A stretch of DNA of 64,000 bases from Comamonadaceae bacterium UBA4962 (GTDB lineage Bacteria; Pseudomonadota; Gammaproteobacteria; Burkholderiales; Burkholderiaceae_C). A program made the translations under genes and the position numbers. Below the pieces are notes generated by a model. That model saw only the letters and a program-made list of their open reading frames with translations. It did no database searches and was not told the origin of the DNA. The stretch's first letter is position 1. The number at the start of each line of letters is the position of its first letter. Below, piece after piece: positions 34,245 through 42,800 of the stretch. The stretch lies in contig DHAE01000002.1 of assembly GCA_002397315.1 (NCBI GenBank), positions 107,672 to 171,671 on the forward strand, written 5' to 3'.

Positions 34245-34278
34245 GAGCTATCCTTCGGGCGCAACAGGAGGGATTCCT

Positions 34279-34533
34279 ATGAAGAAGTTGAAGGTCTACA
34301 TTGCGACGCGTGCCGACGGCGCGAGCGTTGATTTTGTTCACCCTGAAGATGAGCCGCTGTCGCTTGAAGAGGTGGCGCGCGAGCTGGTGCTGGAAGCCGG
34401 CAAGCAGCAGACGCTGGTGCCCAATGGACGGCGGGGAGCGTCGCATTTGGAGCGCCTGGCCGAGTATGGCTACACCATCAATTCGATCGAAACGGTGGAC
34501 GCACCAGAGCAGCCCAAGGGTCCGGCGAAATGA
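34279..34533 (+). CDS. Small phage protein (84 aa)
   Basis: ATG 34279 has an ACAGGAGG site 6 bases upstream; an earlier in-frame start falls in the hairpin region. It begins MKKLKVYIATRADGASVDFV and looks alpha/beta (EEVARELVLEAGKQQTLVPN, HLERLAEYGYTINSIETVD). The last residues are charged and flexible. No family is recognised. It forms a two-gene unit with the next gene, whose ATG overlaps its stop (ATGA). A late, non-structural or minor virion role is possible. Confidence 0.65.
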   Translation: MKKLKVYIATRADGASVDFVHPEDEPLSLEEVARELVLEAGKQQTLVPNGRRGASHLERLAEYGYTINSIETVDAPEQPKGPAK

Positions 34534-34790
34534 TCCCATCGCTCAACATCGTGAAGGCCGGCTCGGGGGCCTACCAGGTAAACATCGAGGATGGCGGCAC
34601 GGAGGTGGACGAGTTCACTGCGACGACCATCGCAGGCGCCATCCGGGAAGCGGCCGCCCGTGGTTACGGTGCCCGGGGCTTCCACATCTGGTATGGCGCC
34701 ATCTGCATTGGCACCACCACCCTGACCGCCATGCGGCACGATGCCGAAACGCTGGCGCTGAAGCTGCTGAGCGTGGCTTCGCAGTTCTGA
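34530..34790 (+). CDS. Small phage protein (86 aa)
   Basis: Starts at the ATG overlapping the previous stop. It begins MIPSLNIVKAGSGAYQVNIE, with a beta-rich first half, a helix (TIAGAIREAAARGYGARGFH) and a C-terminal helix (RHDAETLALKLLSVASQF). The pattern of an N-terminal strand pair followed by a helix could be a small ferredoxin-like or RNA-binding fold, but nothing specific is seen. Translationally coupled to the 84-aa gene upstream. Confidence 0.65.
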   Translation: MIPSLNIVKAGSGAYQVNIEDGGTEVDEFTATTIAGAIREAAARGYGARGFHIWYGAICIGTTTLTAMRHDAETLALKLLSVASQF

Positions 34791-34834
34791 TGCAGACAGG
34801 TCGCCCTCACGAAGGAGAGGCTTGGCAAGCGAAA

Positions 34835-34868
34835 CGATGACACTGGAAGGTAACACTGGATGTCATCG
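34835..34868. repeat. Inverted repeat with internal direct repeat
   Basis: CGATGACA (34835-34842) and TGTCATCG (34861-34868) form an 8-bp inverted repeat. Between them ACACTGGA occurs twice (34840-34847 and 34853-34860). It lies in a 120-base gap upstream of the gene at 34914 and could be an operator or an RNA hairpin. Confidence 0.45.
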
Positions 34869-34913
34869 CCTAATTTGCGTTCTGCTAACATCGATTCCTA
34901 CTTAGGAGTGCGT

Positions 34914-35138
34914 ATGTCTGTATTGATCAAAGCAAGCAGCACCCGCGCCCAGGCGTTCAGGCGCGGCTTCTGGAAGGGGCTCGGAGCGCCTGCGATGCTG
35001 TTTGGAACCTTCGACATCGAGCAGGCAGAAGCCAAAGACTTCGAGCCGAAGCCCCTGCCAAAGCGCAAGCGGGGCACGGTGCGAGACGACTGGAAGGCTG
35101 TAGGCCGCGAAATTTCCAAGGCGGCCGAGATTGGGTAG
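34914..35138 (+). CDS. Small basic phage protein (74 aa)
   Basis: ATG 34914 has TAGGAG 6 bases upstream. It begins MSVLIKASSTRAQAFRRGFW, continues KGLGAPAMLFGTFDIEQAEA and ends with a basic Pro/Lys region (FEPKPLPKRKRGTVRDDWKA). The first half has a weakly hydrophobic stretch (GAPAMLFGTF). No family is recognised. The next gene (DUF2335) starts within its last codons, so they are probably co-expressed. The inverted repeat just upstream may control this pair. Confidence 0.6.
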   Translation: MSVLIKASSTRAQAFRRGFWKGLGAPAMLFGTFDIEQAEAKDFEPKPLPKRKRGTVRDDWKAVGREISKAAEIG

Positions 35139-35652
35139 AGCCTCAAGGGGAAAATTGCCCGGCCGAGTTCGCCCTACTGCTGCCGCCCCTGTATTTGCCA
35201 AGGGGCCGGCTACGCCGAGCGTTGGCGGCGTGACCAGTTCCGTAACGCGCACCCAGGTGACGGCTCACTCAGGCCCAATGCCTGCCCCCGAAACTTTGGC
35301 CGGCTACGAGAGCATCCTGCCCGGATCAGCAGAGCGTATTTTACGGATGGCTGAGAAGCAGCAGGACAGCCGCATCGCTTTGGAGATGGCGCAGCAGGAC
35401 GCGGATGTCCGTCACCGGGAGGAGATGACGAGGCTGCAGAAGCGTGTCCATACCGGTACGTTCATCAGCGACTACCTCGGACAAGTGCTGGGCTTTTTGG
35501 TGGCTGCAGGTTGTGTCGTGGCAGCGGTCTATGCCGGGATCTGGCAGAACAACTGGCCGGTCGCAGCCTTATTCCTTGGGCTACCGGTCGTTGGCATGAT
35601 CCAGGCAGTGAGGGGCATGAAGCCATCCGCCAAGGGCAAGTCCGGCAGTTGA
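35131..35652 (+). CDS. DUF2335 membrane protein (173 aa)
   Basis: The part from residue ~46 matches DUF2335: a Pro-rich lead (HSGPMPAPETLAGYESILPG) followed by SAERILRMAEKQQDSRIALE and MQQ-type helices. Two membrane helices follow (VLGFLVAAGCVVAAVYAGIW, PVAALFLGLPVVGMIQAVRG). The first ~45 residues are disordered and basic. The start is uncertain: the TTG at 35131 overlaps the previous gene, and an ATG at residue 50 would still leave most of the domain. DUF2335 proteins are common in prophages and mobile elements, with no known function. A terminator-like hairpin follows. Confidence 0.78.
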   Translation: MGRASRGKLPGRVRPTAAAPVFAKGPATPSVGGVTSSVTRTQVTAHSGPMPAPETLAGYESILPGSAERILRMAEKQQDSRIALEMAQQDADVRHREEMTRLQKRVHTGTFISDYLGQVLGFLVAAGCVVAAVYAGIWQNNWPVAALFLGLPVVGMIQAVRGMKPSAKGKSGS

Positions 35653-35680
35653 GCGCACTGGGGCTGACGGCCCCTGATCC

Positions 35681-35712
35681 GCCCAAGCGTCCGCTTGGTG
35701 GGCTGGTTTTTT
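35681..35712 (+). terminator. Rho-independent terminator after DUF2335 gene
   Basis: GCCC...AAGCG-TC-CGCTT...GGGC forms a bulged hairpin at 35681-35703, followed by TGG and TTTTTT. It would end the transcript from the giant gene and small late genes. Confidence 0.6.
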
Positions 35713-35729
35713 ATCCAGTATCATGCGGC

Positions 35730-36008
35730 ATGACCATCGACCAGATTGCAATCGCGTTGCTCGGCGCTGCGGCCGCGTTCCTGTCGCAGGCCAGCACGGA
35801 GTCCGCCCGCCGGTGGGCATGCATCTTCGGCATCGTAGGACAGCCGTTCTGGTTCTGGGCGTCCTGGCACGCCGACCAGTGGGGCGTCTTCGCGGTGTCG
35901 GTCTTGTACGCCCTGGCGTGGGTCCGGGGCTTCTGGGTGTACTGGGTGGCCCCCCGCCTGCGGGCGGGGTCGGGGCTGGGAGCCATCCCTAAATCTGCCC
36001 CAAAATGA
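35730..36008 (+). CDS. Small membrane protein at prophage right end (92 aa)
   Basis: ATG 35730 follows the terminator. It begins MTIDQIAIALLGAAAAFLSQ (membrane helix ~5-20), has WACIFGIVGQPFWFWASWHA (helix ~28-48) and VFAVSVLYALAWVRGFWVYW (helix ~52-72), then a short basic tail. Three short, Trp-rich helices are typical of small phage inner-membrane proteins. No family or clear ribosome site is seen. It is the last phage gene before the attachment site and probably has its own transcript. Confidence 0.62.
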   Translation: MTIDQIAIALLGAAAAFLSQASTESARRWACIFGIVGQPFWFWASWHADQWGVFAVSVLYALAWVRGFWVYWVAPRLRAGSGLGAIPKSAPK

Positions 36009-36018
36009 GCGCATTCCA

Positions 36019-36067
36019 GCGTACCCAGGCGTAGCCCGCTCCCTCTAGGAGCTACGCTGCGGTACGC
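36019..36067. repeat. Nested inverted repeats beside the attachment site
   Basis: Three stacked stems occur in 49 bases: GCGTAC/GTACGC (36019-36024 with 36062-36067), GCGTA/TACGC inside it, and GCTCC-CTCTA-GGAGC at the centre. The structure lies 16 bases from the tRNA end. It could be a terminator for the last gene, a DNA-bend or arm site for integrase, or an unused origin-like fold. Confidence 0.5.
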
Positions 36068-36082
36068 TAGGATTCGGGGTCG

Positions 36083-36111
36083 CTAGGGTTCGAATCCCTC
36101 CGTTTCCGCCA
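36083..36111 (+). other. Attachment site: 3' end of a tRNA gene
   Basis: AGGGTTCGAATCCCT followed by CCGTTTCCGCCA is a tRNA T-arm, acceptor 3' strand, discriminator G and encoded CCA. The T-stem has one T-C mismatch at its outer pair, and no D-arm or anticodon arm lies upstream, so this is not a complete tRNA. It is the displaced 3' end left where phage DNA joins the host (attR). The tRNA is probably a serine-type one (acceptor CGTTTCC). The restored full tRNA should be at the left phage end. Confidence 0.8.
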
Positions 36112-36118
36112 AAGCATG

Positions 36119-36153
36119 AACCCCTGAGCGAGTCGATCGTTCAGGGGTTTTTT
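36119..36153 (+). terminator. tRNA terminator (host side of att)
   Basis: AACCCCTGA (36119-36127) pairs perfectly with TCAGGGGTT (36141-36149), followed by TTTT. It lies 7 bases after the CCA and is the original terminator of the tRNA gene used for integration. Confidence 0.85.
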
Positions 36154-36182
36154 GCTTTGGCTTCACTGCTTCCTGCGGTGCC

Positions 36183-36290
36183 TCATGTCTCGATCGGAAT
36201 GTCGCGCTGCCCGGTCGGATCCTGGGTCGCGACATCTGTCCAGATCAGTGTGGTGCCATTCGAACGACGGCTCCCAAAGGTCGGCTGACG
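36183..36290 (-). pseudogene. Remnant of a small gene 3' end
   Basis: The reverse strand encodes ...VATQDPTGQRDIPIET and a stop. Its last 16 codons match the end of the intact 61-aa gene at 44388-44573 (ATQDPTGQRDIPIET); DNA identity is 44 of 48 bases. Upstream of that the two sequences differ, and a stop cuts the frame after 35 codons. It is likely the decayed 3' part of a relative left at the chromosome edge of the phage insertion. Confidence 0.6.
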
Positions 36291-36681
36291 TCAGTCCGTA
36301 GCTGCCACGTACCGACAGACACGTTCATTGGCCTTGGGGCCCGCGCCGTGCTACGCCTCGGGAGCGTTCCCTGAGCCCACGTTCCCATTCTTCTCCTCCT
36401 AAGAGCGGCCAACACGACCCTTCTGTCATCGTTACTGCATCTTGTCGTACTACTTGTGCGGCCTGCGATGCGGTGCCTAGCCAGAACCGCTTCGCTGGCT
36501 CGTGCTGGCCGATCCGCTCACCTCGCGCATCAAGGCAAGCGCGAAGCTGGGCTCTGGGTCTCCCGTGTAATACGGACGCTTATGTTGTATATAACCGACC
36601 CTACAGTGGACCAATAATGTGGTCGCATTTGAAAAACGCGCGACTGCGTCACGCGTAGGCATAATTTCGTGCGTTGTGCAT

Positions 36682-36703
36682 CGGCCGCTCAGGCCGTCTT
36701 TTT
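36682..36703 (+). terminator. Terminator-like hairpin upstream of fimT
   Basis: CGGCC-GCTCA-GGCCG followed by TCTTTTT. It lies 39 bases before the first pilin ATG and may be the end of an upstream transcript or an attenuator for the pilus operon. Confidence 0.55.
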
Positions 36704-36741
36704 GCCACTCTATCCGGCAAAAAAAGCAGTAAAAATAGGAA

Positions 36742-37344
36742 ATGCCGGAAATGCGTCAAATTGACGGTAAAAATCATGCAGAAACAGGTTCAATTCGAAA
36801 TTTTTCAGGATTTTCTGCTGTCGAGTTATTGGTAGTTATTTCAATTGTAGCGGTTCTAGCAGGGCTTGCTTCTCCGAGTTTCCGCCCGCTCATCGAGCGA
36901 TGGCGCGTTCGGCAGGCGACCGACGACTTGCAGGCTTCCCTGTATCTGGCCAGAGCAGAGGCGGTCAAACGTGGCGGAAATATCGTTGTGCGGAAACTTC
37001 CGGACGGGGACGGTTGCACCACGTCCGCGGCAACGGAGTGGGCGTGCGGATGGTTCGTGTTCTACGACACCAATGCAAACGGCACCCAGAATGCCGATCA
37101 GACTCCGCCGGAAGACACCTTGCAGCGTCTCGGCGCCCCCACCGCCACCACCGTCACGGTGGCGAACAGTAACGGGTTCATCACCGTGGATCGGTGGGGA
37201 CAATTTGCAAGCAATTCCAGCAACAGTTTTTCGTTCCGCGTCATTCCAGCAGGAAAAAACAATGCGGATCCCAATGCGAATACTCTGTGTGTTCGATCGG
37301 GCGGGCAAATCAAGCGATTGAACAGCGGGAATGCATCATGCTGA
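36742..37344 (+). CDS. fimT: FimT/GspH-family minor pilin (200 aa)
   Basis: A type IV pilus minor pilin that helps start pilus assembly. The class III signal is N-F-S-G followed by FSAVELLVVISIVAVLAGLA: cleavage after Gly, Phe at +1 and the key Glu at +5. The leader is unusually long (~22 residues). The rest (GWFVFYDTNANGTQNADQTP, and the Cys near the end) fits FimT/GspH C-terminal domains. The start is uncertain: ATG 36742 or ATG 36751, neither with an ideal ribosome site. It overlaps pilV by 7 bases, so the six pilus genes probably form one operon. Confidence 0.85.
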   Translation: MPEMRQIDGKNHAETGSIRNFSGFSAVELLVVISIVAVLAGLASPSFRPLIERWRVRQATDDLQASLYLARAEAVKRGGNIVVRKLPDGDGCTTSAATEWACGWFVFYDTNANGTQNADQTPPEDTLQRLGAPTATTVTVANSNGFITVDRWGQFASNSSNSFSFRVIPAGKNNADPNANTLCVRSGGQIKRLNSGNASC

Positions 37345-38015
37345 CGTTCGATATTCGGAAAAAAATACGCAGGCTACCGAAGCAGCGTGGCGTCTCGCTT
37401 ATCGAGGCTCTGGTGGCCATCGTGATCATGGCGACGGGGATCATGGGGATCGTCGGCGTGCAACTGCGAACGCTGAGCGATACCCAGACCAGCGTTCGCA
37501 GGGCCCAGGCCATTCGCCTTATCGACGATCTGGGCGAGCGGATGAAGGTCAATCCGAGCGCGAGCACGAATGTCAACGCATTCGTCATGGACTGGGCGTC
37601 TGGCAGCAGCGTACCTGCGACGTCCGAGGCTTCCAAGAACTGTGCGACGTCTCTTTGCAATCACACGGAGTTGGCGAATTACGACATTCGTGAATGGAAG
37701 CGCAGCGTCGAGCGGACCTTGCCGATGGGCAATGCAAATACCTTTCTCTCCACCGCGGACGCTTCGTCCAATCAGCGGCAGTTGGGTGTGCTTTTGCGGT
37801 GGCGAGAAAACGAGCGTTCTGACGCCGGGAGCGACTTCACGGATGCGATCAATGCGGGTGCCAGCAGGAACGCTGATGGAACCGTGTCGGCCACCGATCC
37901 CCAAGCGTGTCCCAGCGGCTTTACGTGCCACCTCCAGTACATACCCGTGAGCAGCCGATGCGTGCCGGATTTTCGTGGCGGGGCGACGGCGCAATTTTTC
38001 TGCCCTGGTGCTTGA
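37338..38015 (+). CDS. pilV: PilV minor pilin (225 aa)
   Basis: A prepilin processed by PilD: leader MLTFDIRKKIRRLPKQRG, then VSLIEALVAIVIMATGIMGI, with Glu at +5. Val at +1 is unusual but is seen in PilV proteins. The IxGVQLRxLxDxQTSxRRxQA segment after the helix is typical of PilV. Six Cys in the C-terminal domain suggest disulphides. It starts at ATG 37338, overlapping fimT by 7 bases, and is 3 bases from pilW. PilV, PilW, PilX and FimT form the priming complex at the pilus tip with PilY1. Confidence 0.9.
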   Translation: MLTFDIRKKIRRLPKQRGVSLIEALVAIVIMATGIMGIVGVQLRTLSDTQTSVRRAQAIRLIDDLGERMKVNPSASTNVNAFVMDWASGSSVPATSEASKNCATSLCNHTELANYDIREWKRSVERTLPMGNANTFLSTADASSNQRQLGVLLRWRENERSDAGSDFTDAINAGASRNADGTVSATDPQACPSGFTCHLQYIPVSSRCVPDFRGGATAQFFCPGA

Positions 38016-38018
38016 GGC

Positions 38019-38936
38019 ATGTCAGAGAAACTATTTATGACCCGGTACCGGCATATGGGATATTTGGCGATCGGCGGCAGGGAGCGCGGCATCTCGCTCA
38101 TTGAGCTGCTGGTCGGGATCGTGATCGGGCTGTTGACGGTCGTCGTGGCCATGGGAGGGCTCATGGTGTCCAGAACCGTCTCGGGGACGGTGAGCGACAC
38201 CAGCCAGATGCAGCAGCAGGCTGCGAACGCGTTCCGGATCATCGGGCAGCAGATGCGGCAGGCGGGTTCATTGAAGCTGAATCTGGCCGCGCAGAAGCCC
38301 GAAGGGGCTGCCATCGATATGGCAGACAAGGTGGCTTTCGAAACCAAGGTGGGAGATTTCGATCCCATCAATGCGATCCGCGGCAAAACCAGCCCTGCAT
38401 CGAACGAGTATTCGGTGACGGTGGCTTATCGAAATTATGTAGAGCCGGTGTACACCGCAGCCTCCGACACCTCGCTGTTGAGGAACTGCCTGGGCCGCAC
38501 CACGTCCGACAGCCTTCTCCAGAGCGCATTCGTGCTTTATGTGAATCCGAACGATGCGAGCCAGCGAGAGTTGCGGTGCGATGGTTCCGCGCCCGGCGGC
38601 ACGGCCGACCCACAGGCCATCGCGCAGAACGTTGCGAATTTTCAGGTGCGGTATTTGCTGCAGGAGGACGCGGCCCCCTTCGGCAACCCCCAGATCCGCT
38701 ATGTGGATGCGGATGGTGTCGGTGCCAATTGGACCAAGGTAACCGCCGTCGAAGTCTGCCTGGTCCTTTACGGTAACGAATCGATCGACATGCCCAGCGG
38801 CACCAGCTACGTCGATTGCGATAACTCCACTGCGGTGGATATCACCTCGCTTGGAGCCCCCCGCAAGAACCGCAATCATCTGGTTTTTAGAAATGTATAT
38901 CAGCTTCGCAGCCAAGGCTTGGTCAAGGCGAGCTGA
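38019..38936 (+). CDS. pilW: PilW minor pilin (305 aa)
   Basis: The leader ends R-E-R-G and is followed by ISLIELLVGIVIGLLTVVVA, with Glu at +5. The sequence after the helix (QQQAANAFRIIGQQMRQAGS) is characteristic of PilW. The large C-terminal domain holds conserved-looking Cys (LLRNCLG, ELRCDG, VEVCLVL, DCDNS) and ends with FRNVYQLRSQG, a PilW/GspJ-type ending. Length is normal. It follows pilV by 3 bases and precedes pilX by 14 bases. Confidence 0.9.
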   Translation: MSEKLFMTRYRHMGYLAIGGRERGISLIELLVGIVIGLLTVVVAMGGLMVSRTVSGTVSDTSQMQQQAANAFRIIGQQMRQAGSLKLNLAAQKPEGAAIDMADKVAFETKVGDFDPINAIRGKTSPASNEYSVTVAYRNYVEPVYTAASDTSLLRNCLGRTTSDSLLQSAFVLYVNPNDASQRELRCDGSAPGGTADPQAIAQNVANFQVRYLLQEDAAPFGNPQIRYVDADGVGANWTKVTAVEVCLVLYGNESIDMPSGTSYVDCDNSTAVDITSLGAPRKNRNHLVFRNVYQLRSQGLVKAS

Positions 38937-38950
38937 TTCGATGGCAACGC

Positions 38951-39772
38951 GTGAAACACGGCATGAATAATCAATACTACAAACCGCAGGCGCGGTGGGC
39001 GCCCCGTGGGCAGCGCGGCGTCGCATTGTTCGTCGTGATGATATTCGTGATGCTGTCGATGCTGTTGGCGCTGTGGGCTTCCAGGGCCTCGGTGTTCAAT
39101 GAACTGCTCGTGGGCAATGATGCGGACTATCAGCGGGCGTTTTCCGCCGCGCAGGCCTTGATACAGGATGCGGAGCTGGATATCCAGGGAATGAATGCCG
39201 ACGGAAGCGTCTGCACGCCGAGTTCCACCGACGTCCAGGTATGCAGGCGCGCGATAACAGAACAATTTCCCATTGAAGAGAAGGAAGTCGGAACGCTGCT
39301 GGCCGATCTGGACAATCTGCCGGTGTCGGGGCCGAAATGCCGGAACGGCGTGTGCCTCAAGCGCAGTGACCGGCCCGGGAAAAACGACAAGCAGGATTTT
39401 TGGAACAATACTTCATCCAGTGCCGGCATTACCTTGGCCCAGATGACCGGTACGCACGCGAGCGACGCATCCCCGGTAGGTGCGCGCTATGGCCAATTCA
39501 CCGGGGCCGCCCCGGGCAGCGATGACGATCCGGCAAACCCTATTCTGAGGGATCGCAGCGCGGCCAACAAAGGTGGTTGGTACTGGATCGAAGTGATGCC
39601 CTATGACGGTGCCGCCGGCAATTCGGGCCTGATCGTGGGCGGCTCGTCCAATCTGCCACTGAATCTGATACCCAACGTCGCCTACCGGATCACCGCACTG
39701 GCGTACGGCCTGAAAAGCTCCACCCAGGTCGTACTGCAGGAAACCTTTGTGCGGCAGAAGCGTAAAGACTAG
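38951..39772 (+). CDS. pilX: PilX minor pilin (273 aa)
   Basis: The pilin helix is GQRGVALFVVMIFVMLSMLL. As usual for PilX/GspK-like pilins it lacks Glu at +5 (Val here), a feature linked to its place at the pilus tip. The following ...ALWASRASVFNELLVGNDAD and YQRAFSAAQALIQDAELDI pattern is typical of PilX. The start may be GTG 38951 or ATG 38963; neither has a strong ribosome site. The C-terminus (PNVAYRITALAYGLKSSTQV) fits the family's end. It is followed by pilY1 after 64 bases. Confidence 0.88.
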   Translation: MKHGMNNQYYKPQARWAPRGQRGVALFVVMIFVMLSMLLALWASRASVFNELLVGNDADYQRAFSAAQALIQDAELDIQGMNADGSVCTPSSTDVQVCRRAITEQFPIEEKEVGTLLADLDNLPVSGPKCRNGVCLKRSDRPGKNDKQDFWNNTSSSAGITLAQMTGTHASDASPVGARYGQFTGAAPGSDDDPANPILRDRSAANKGGWYWIEVMPYDGAAGNSGLIVGGSSNLPLNLIPNVAYRITALAYGLKSSTQVVLQETFVRQKRKD

Positions 39773-39836
39773 CCGAGATATTTCCACCTGCGGCCTGGCA
39801 ATGGTCGTTCGGCAGAATTTGACTTGAGAGAATGCG

Positions 39837-42800
39837 ATGGAAAAGAAGAGCGGAAACAGGCGAAGCAGCAAACGGACGGTGATCGCCACACTCATCGGCC
39901 TCGCGTCGGCGCAGAATGGATGGGGCGTGGATCTGGCCAACTCGCCCCCCGGGACGGTGGAGCCGTACGTCGCGCCGAACGTCATCATCACGCTCGATGA
40001 CTCCACCAGCATGGACGAGACCATGCGCAATTCCGCCGGCGTCTCGTTGGGGCCGCGAACCACCGTCCTGAAAAACGCGGTGATCAGTGTGTTCAGGGAT
40101 ACGGCCTTGCTTCCTGACGGCAAGATCCGCATGGCCTGGCAAACCATGGGCAACTGCACCAAGGTCAATGGAGTCAAGTGGGCTCCGACATTGAGTGCGA
40201 CATCCGGCACCAACAAGAACGTGATGCGCCCCCTGGATGCAACCCATCGTGGAAACTTCCTCCAGTACATGGAGAACTACGATGCCTGCACCAACACGCC
40301 GACCCACGACATGGTCAAGGCCGCAGATGAATACATGCGCGCTCCGCTCCATGCCAACGGCCCGTGGGCATTCAAGCCGGGCACGACTGCGTCTCCATAT
40401 CTCGGCTGCCGGCGCAATTACCACATTCTTCTGACCGACGGCGGATGGAACGGATCCGAGCGCACCACCTCGCCGCGAAACTACGATGGCGCTACCAGAA
40501 CCCTTCCAGACGGAACGAGTTATTCCACGACGGCGGCCCAGACCAGAATCTACCGTGACGCGGAAGACTACACGACGATTGCCGACTGGGCCATGAAGAG
40601 TTGGGCCGATCCGCTGCAGACTTCCGGGCTGGAAGGGCAGGTCACACCCACGGCGGAATACCGGAAAGCGCCACAGACCGAGACGTTCACCAACCGCGTG
40701 TCCGGTACCACGGCAACGCTCGACAAGTACTGGAATCCCAACAACAATCCCGCGACCTGGCCGCACATGGTGACCTACACCATCGGTTTCAGTTCGGACG
40801 CGCTGCCCGACACCAATTACAACTCGGCCGGCACGAACCGCGGGGCCATCACCAGCCCGACTTCCATGCTGCCCTATGGTACGGACGGCAATTTTGCGGA
40901 TTACGCCAACGGCACCTACGTGTGGCGCGCGCAGGGCAAGGACAAGGGCCACGATATGTGGCATGCGGCGCTCAATGGCCGCGGCCGTTTCTTTGCGGTG
41001 GAGAAGCCCGAGGATCTGGCCGGCGCCTTTCGGTCGATCGTTCAGCAGATCAACACCGACACCGAGCCTGGCAAGAGCTCTGCGGCCACCAGTGGAAGTA
41101 CTGCCACCCGCAACGACGTGGGCCTGTTTACCGCCAGCTACGATCCCACGCTGGCGTGGAAGGGCTGGATCACCGGCCAATCGATCACCACTTCGGGAGG
41201 GACCGTCGCCATTGCCGGCTGGCAGGGCAACAATACCGCGGATCGCATCGACGCCGTCGCTCCAAACGATCGCGTCATCCTCGGCTGGCGCGACGCCAAC
41301 GGGACATTCTCCGCCACGGGTGTACCCTTCCGATGGGCTTCCAACGGAAGCCGCCTCAGCCCGGCACACAAGGCATTGTTGAACGGCTCAGACAGCAAGG
41401 GAGAAGACCGGCTCGCCTACCTCCGGGGAGATCGCACCAAAGAAGGAGCGGGAACCCCTGTGACCTACTCCGCGACTCGACCATTCCGGCAGCGCAGGTC
41501 GGCGCAGGGCGACATCGTCAACTCCCAGGTGTGGTACGTCGCGGGAGCCGTCAGCAACTACGCCTTGCCGGGGTACGCCGCATTCAACCGTGCGCAGCGC
41601 GACAGGATTCCCATGATCTACGCGGGCGGCAACGACGGCATGCTGCATGGGTTCTCCGCAGTGGACGGGACCGAAAAGATCGCCTATGTTCCCCGCGGCG
41701 TGGTGCCGAGCCTCACCCGGTTGACCGACCAGAACTACGACAGCAACCACCGGTACTTCGTGGACGGTTCTCCCATGACCGGAGACGTGGACATTGCCGG
41801 CGCCACGGCCTCCGACGGTACCTACACGCCCGGCTGGCGGACCATGCTCGTCGGAACCCTGGGGTCGGGAGGCAAGGGCTACTTCGTCCTGAACGTGACC
41901 ACTCCGGGTTCCACTTCGAGCAGCGGCACGGCGAGCAACTTCGCCGAAGCGAATGCCTCAGACATCGTCGTTCTCGACAGGACACTGCACGCCAGCGAGA
42001 CGCTGGCCTGCGTGACCACTGCCCCTGCTGCTGGCCAGACGGCCTGCACTTCCGTGCCGGAGGCCGACATCGGCCATATCTTCGCGCCTCCGGTACGCGA
42101 CGAATCGAACCTGCTGCAGACCACCCAGATCGCGCGACTGAACAACAACCGCTGGGCCGTCATCATGGGCAATGGCTACAACAGCGTGAACCAGCGACCG
42201 GTTCTGCTCATTCAATATCTGGATGGCGACAAGGAACTCGTCCGTCTCCCCGCGGTTGCCAATACATTGGTGACGGGGGTGGATTCCAACGCCACCGACA
42301 ATGGGCTCGCAGCGCCGCGGCTCGTGGACATCAATACGGATGGACGTCCTGACGTCGTGTACGCAGGCGACAACAAGGGCAACCTCTGGAAGTTCATCAT
42401 CGCCAGCGCGGATCCTTCCGCGTGGGGCGTGGCGTTCGGCGGCAGTCCTCTGTTCACTGCCACCGGTGCTCCCGCTGGAGGGGGTACGCGCAACCGTGCG
42501 CAGTCCATCAGCGCCCCGCCGACCGTCCGGGCGAATGATCGCCTGAAGGTCGTGGGAACAGGCGCTGCAGCCAGATCGGTGGCCGTGGGCGGGATGATGG
42601 TCGCCTTCGGAACCGGGCGCAACATCGGCCGGACGGACCCGGAAAGCACGACGCCGGAAACCCTCTACAGCGTGTTGGACAACACCCGGTACCGCTTCGT
42701 GGGGGCAGGTACCAATCAGCGGGTCGAAGTGCACCCGGGTTGTACCAACTGCAATGGCGGCAGTGCGATTCCGGCGCCTGCAGCTCTCGGTACCGGCATT

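Larger units (their letters stand above)
1..36111 (+). mobile_element. Prophage (podovirus type), right part; left end outside window
   Basis: A continuous block of phage morphogenesis, lysis and tail genes on the + strand ends at a tRNA 3' end. The order is portal, lysis, scaffold, N4gp56 capsid, adaptors, fibres, internal virion proteins, giant polyvalent protein and small late genes. The N4gp56 capsid plus a multi-thousand-residue polyvalent protein suggests a Bcep22-like temperate podovirus (inference from family knowledge). No terminase, integrase, repressor or replication gene is in the window, so these must lie to the left. Several lower-GC or reverse-strand genes are inserted in the late region as morons. 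No structural gene is visibly broken, so the phage may be intact. Confidence 0.93.
36160..36741. other. Gene-free scar region between att site and pilus operon
   Basis: About 580 bases without a credible gene. It contains a short remnant of a reverse-strand gene (36183-36290) and a terminator-like hairpin (36682-36703), and becomes AT-rich towards the first pilin gene (A-runs near 36719-36740). Short reading frames at 36473-36662 have no recognisable features. No -35/-10 pair is convincing, but the pilus promoter probably lies here. Confidence 0.6.

Noticed and set aside
31274..34264. Reverse-strand frame of about 1000 codons opposite the giant gene
   Set aside because: Same reason: composition typical of antisense of GC-rich coding DNA, no ribosome site, and the + strand frame carries recognisable LPD38-type sequence.
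36061..36111. A complete tRNA gene
   Set aside because: Only the T-arm and acceptor 3' strand with CCA are present; no D-arm, anticodon arm or 5' acceptor strand can be folded upstream.
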